NCBI GenBank assembly: GCA_012961655.1
Contig: DTYX01000823.1
Span: forward strand, 1 to 5,770
Length of the DNA: 5,770 nt
Source: Candidatus Poribacteria bacterium
Lineage (GTDB): Bacteria > Poribacteria > WGA-4E > DTYX01
Reading direction: 5' to 3'
The position numbers were made by a program, and so were the translations under genes. Under the pieces are notes generated by a model that was not told where the DNA came from, ran no database searches, and was given only the letters and a program-made list of their open reading frames with translations. This document shows positions 4,733-5,770 of this stretch, piece by piece (the stretch's first letter is position 1; the number at the start of each line of letters is the position of its first letter).

Positions 4733-5770
4733 ATGCCAATACGGAATGCTATTTTATCTACAATCAAAGAAACCAAAAGAAGGAACCTCCTTTTTCAAAA
4801 GCTGATGAGCGTTTTATCTTTCCTCATACCTTTCTTAATCTACCTGAAAACCTTAGCTCCGACAGTGACCTGGCGCGATGGCGGAGATTTCGCGACAGCG
4901 TGTTATGTTCTTGGCATTCCTCATCCGACAGGCTATCCACTGTATGTGTTGCTGGGGAAATTGTTTACTTTTCTGCCTGTCGGCGATGTTGCTTATCGGT
5001 TGAACCTGATGTCCGCCATCTTTGCGGCGGCAACCTGTTTTGTCCTCTATCACATCGTGTTACATCTCACCCAAAAGCACATCCCGGCGTTTTTGGCTGC
5101 GCTATCTCTGGCTTTCTCTTTTACTTTCTGGACACAAGCCGTCATCGTTGAAGTCTATAGCCTCAACGCCTTCTTTCTCAGCGCTCTTATATTCCTCCTG
5201 CTTAAGTGGCGCAAGACGCGTAAAACGTATCTCCTGTATCTGTTCGCTTTTCTCTGTGGGTTGAGTTTTGCAAATCATATATCAACGATATTCATCGTGC
5301 CGGCGGCTATCGTTTTTGTCTTTATGGTCGATTTTCATGAGACTGTTCGAAGGATGCCAATTTTATTTGGGCTTTTCCTTCTGGGGCTTACTCCCTATTT
5401 GTATCTGCCCATTCGTTCCGCTCAAAACCCTCCCCTTGACTGGGGAAATCCTGAGACATTCAACCAATTCTTATGGGTAGTTACCGCCGCTCAATATCGA
5501 GGGAAGATGTTCTCAGGCAGCCTGTCCCAGGTGTTAGATTCGCTAAACCAATACCGAATTGCTATTCTCAATGAGTTTACTATATTTGGCTGTCTTGTCG
5601 GGATTATTGGCTTTCTCAGTATAATTGCACAGGTTAGGAATCACCTCAAAAGACATCTGCCAGTATTCCTGCTATTTATTTTGATATTCCTCGCAGACTT
5701 AATCTACACAATCAACTTTCGGATTCCCGATGCCCCGCCATTTTATATCCCATCCTACGTTATTTTTGCC
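4733..5770 (+). CDS. DUF2723-type polytopic membrane protein (probable GT-C glycosyltransferase), partial
   Basis: The frame is open from 4733 to the right edge (346 codons, no stop reached). A basic N-terminus is followed by a first membrane segment (about 25-42), then the loop TVTWRDGGDFATACYVLGIP (44-63) leading into HPTGYPLY (64-71), the hallmark of DUF2723. Other family marks are EVYSLNAFF (140-148), GLSFANH (176-182), YLYLPIRS (222-229) and LDWGNP (235-240) with AAQYRG (252-257). Several hydrophobic helices alternate with these. Members resemble GT-C enzymes that use lipid-linked sugars, and the eukaryotic relative TMEM260 is a protein O-mannosyltransferase; the acidic residues D49 and D52 in the first outer loop are where such enzymes keep their catalytic acid. 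The ATG at 4733 follows AGAGAGG by ten bases; a longer open frame from 4708 is out of phase. The donor and acceptor are unknown. Confidence 0.85.
   Translation, partial: MPIRNAILSTIKETKRRNLLFQKLMSVLSFLIPFLIYLKTLAPTVTWRDGGDFATACYVLGIPHPTGYPLYVLLGKLFTFLPVGDVAYRLNLMSAIFAAATCFVLYHIVLHLTQKHIPAFLAALSLAFSFTFWTQAVIVEVYSLNAFFLSALIFLLLKWRKTRKTYLLYLFAFLCGLSFANHISTIFIVPAAIVFVFMVDFHETVRRMPILFGLFLLGLTPYLYLPIRSAQNPPLDWGNPETFNQFLWVVTAAQYRGKMFSGSLSQVLDSLNQYRIAILNEFTIFGCLVGIIGFLSIIAQVRNHLKRHLPVFLLFILIFLADLIYTINFRIPDAPPFYIPSYVIFA

Noticed and set aside
4708..5151. 147-codon plus-strand open frame at the start of the DUF2723 gene
   Set aside because: It is out of phase with the frame from 4733, which encodes recognisable DUF2723 motifs to the window edge.

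Overview
This is a bacterial window of moderate GC. The genes have clear Shine-Dalgarno sequences of the AAAGGAG(G) type and standard stops (TAA, TAG and TGA are all used). I cannot name the phylum. The window is cut in a gene at both ends: the left edge holds the first 26 codons of a minus-strand Vsr-like mismatch endonuclease, and the right edge holds the first 346 codons of a plus-strand DUF2723-type membrane protein.

The roughly 4.3 kb between them is read on the minus strand and looks like an accessory island built from two kinds of part. The first is a small cysteine-rich protein on a membrane anchor. It occurs twice (2152-2523 and 4209-4589). The leader and anchor are nearly the same in both copies, but the cysteine-rich tails can scarcely be aligned, and the right-hand copy has an in-frame TAA between anchor and tail. 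The second is a family I do not recognise, marked near its N-terminus by D-x-x-I-x-x-L-V-x-x-L-N-x-x-K, then T, then [SC]-C-x-G-H. It occurs as three intact genes (246-1082, 1060-1833, 2853-4055) and a frameshifted remnant (about 2658-2763). The largest member carries an extra C-terminal Clp N-type double repeat.

In transcription order (right to left) the layout is: cysteine-rich gene 2 (interrupted), SCxGH gene with Clp N repeats, SCxGH remnant, cysteine-rich gene 1, SCxGH gene B, SCxGH gene A (its start overlaps B by 23 bases), then vsr. It reads as a two-part cassette, anchored cysteine-rich protein followed by SCxGH protein, duplicated and partly decayed. That the two parts work together is inference from order and duplication only.

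The 318-base gap at 1834-2151 is rich in structure: a 99-base fold-back element, a hairpin whose arm could also pair with the ribosome binding site of gene B, and a 13-bp perfect inverted repeat. The 329-base gap at 2524-2852 holds the SCxGH remnant, a second short piece resembling gene A, and the conserved leader of cysteine-rich gene 1. The DUF2723 gene diverges from the cysteine-rich gene 2 and probably belongs to ordinary envelope glycosylation rather than to the island.
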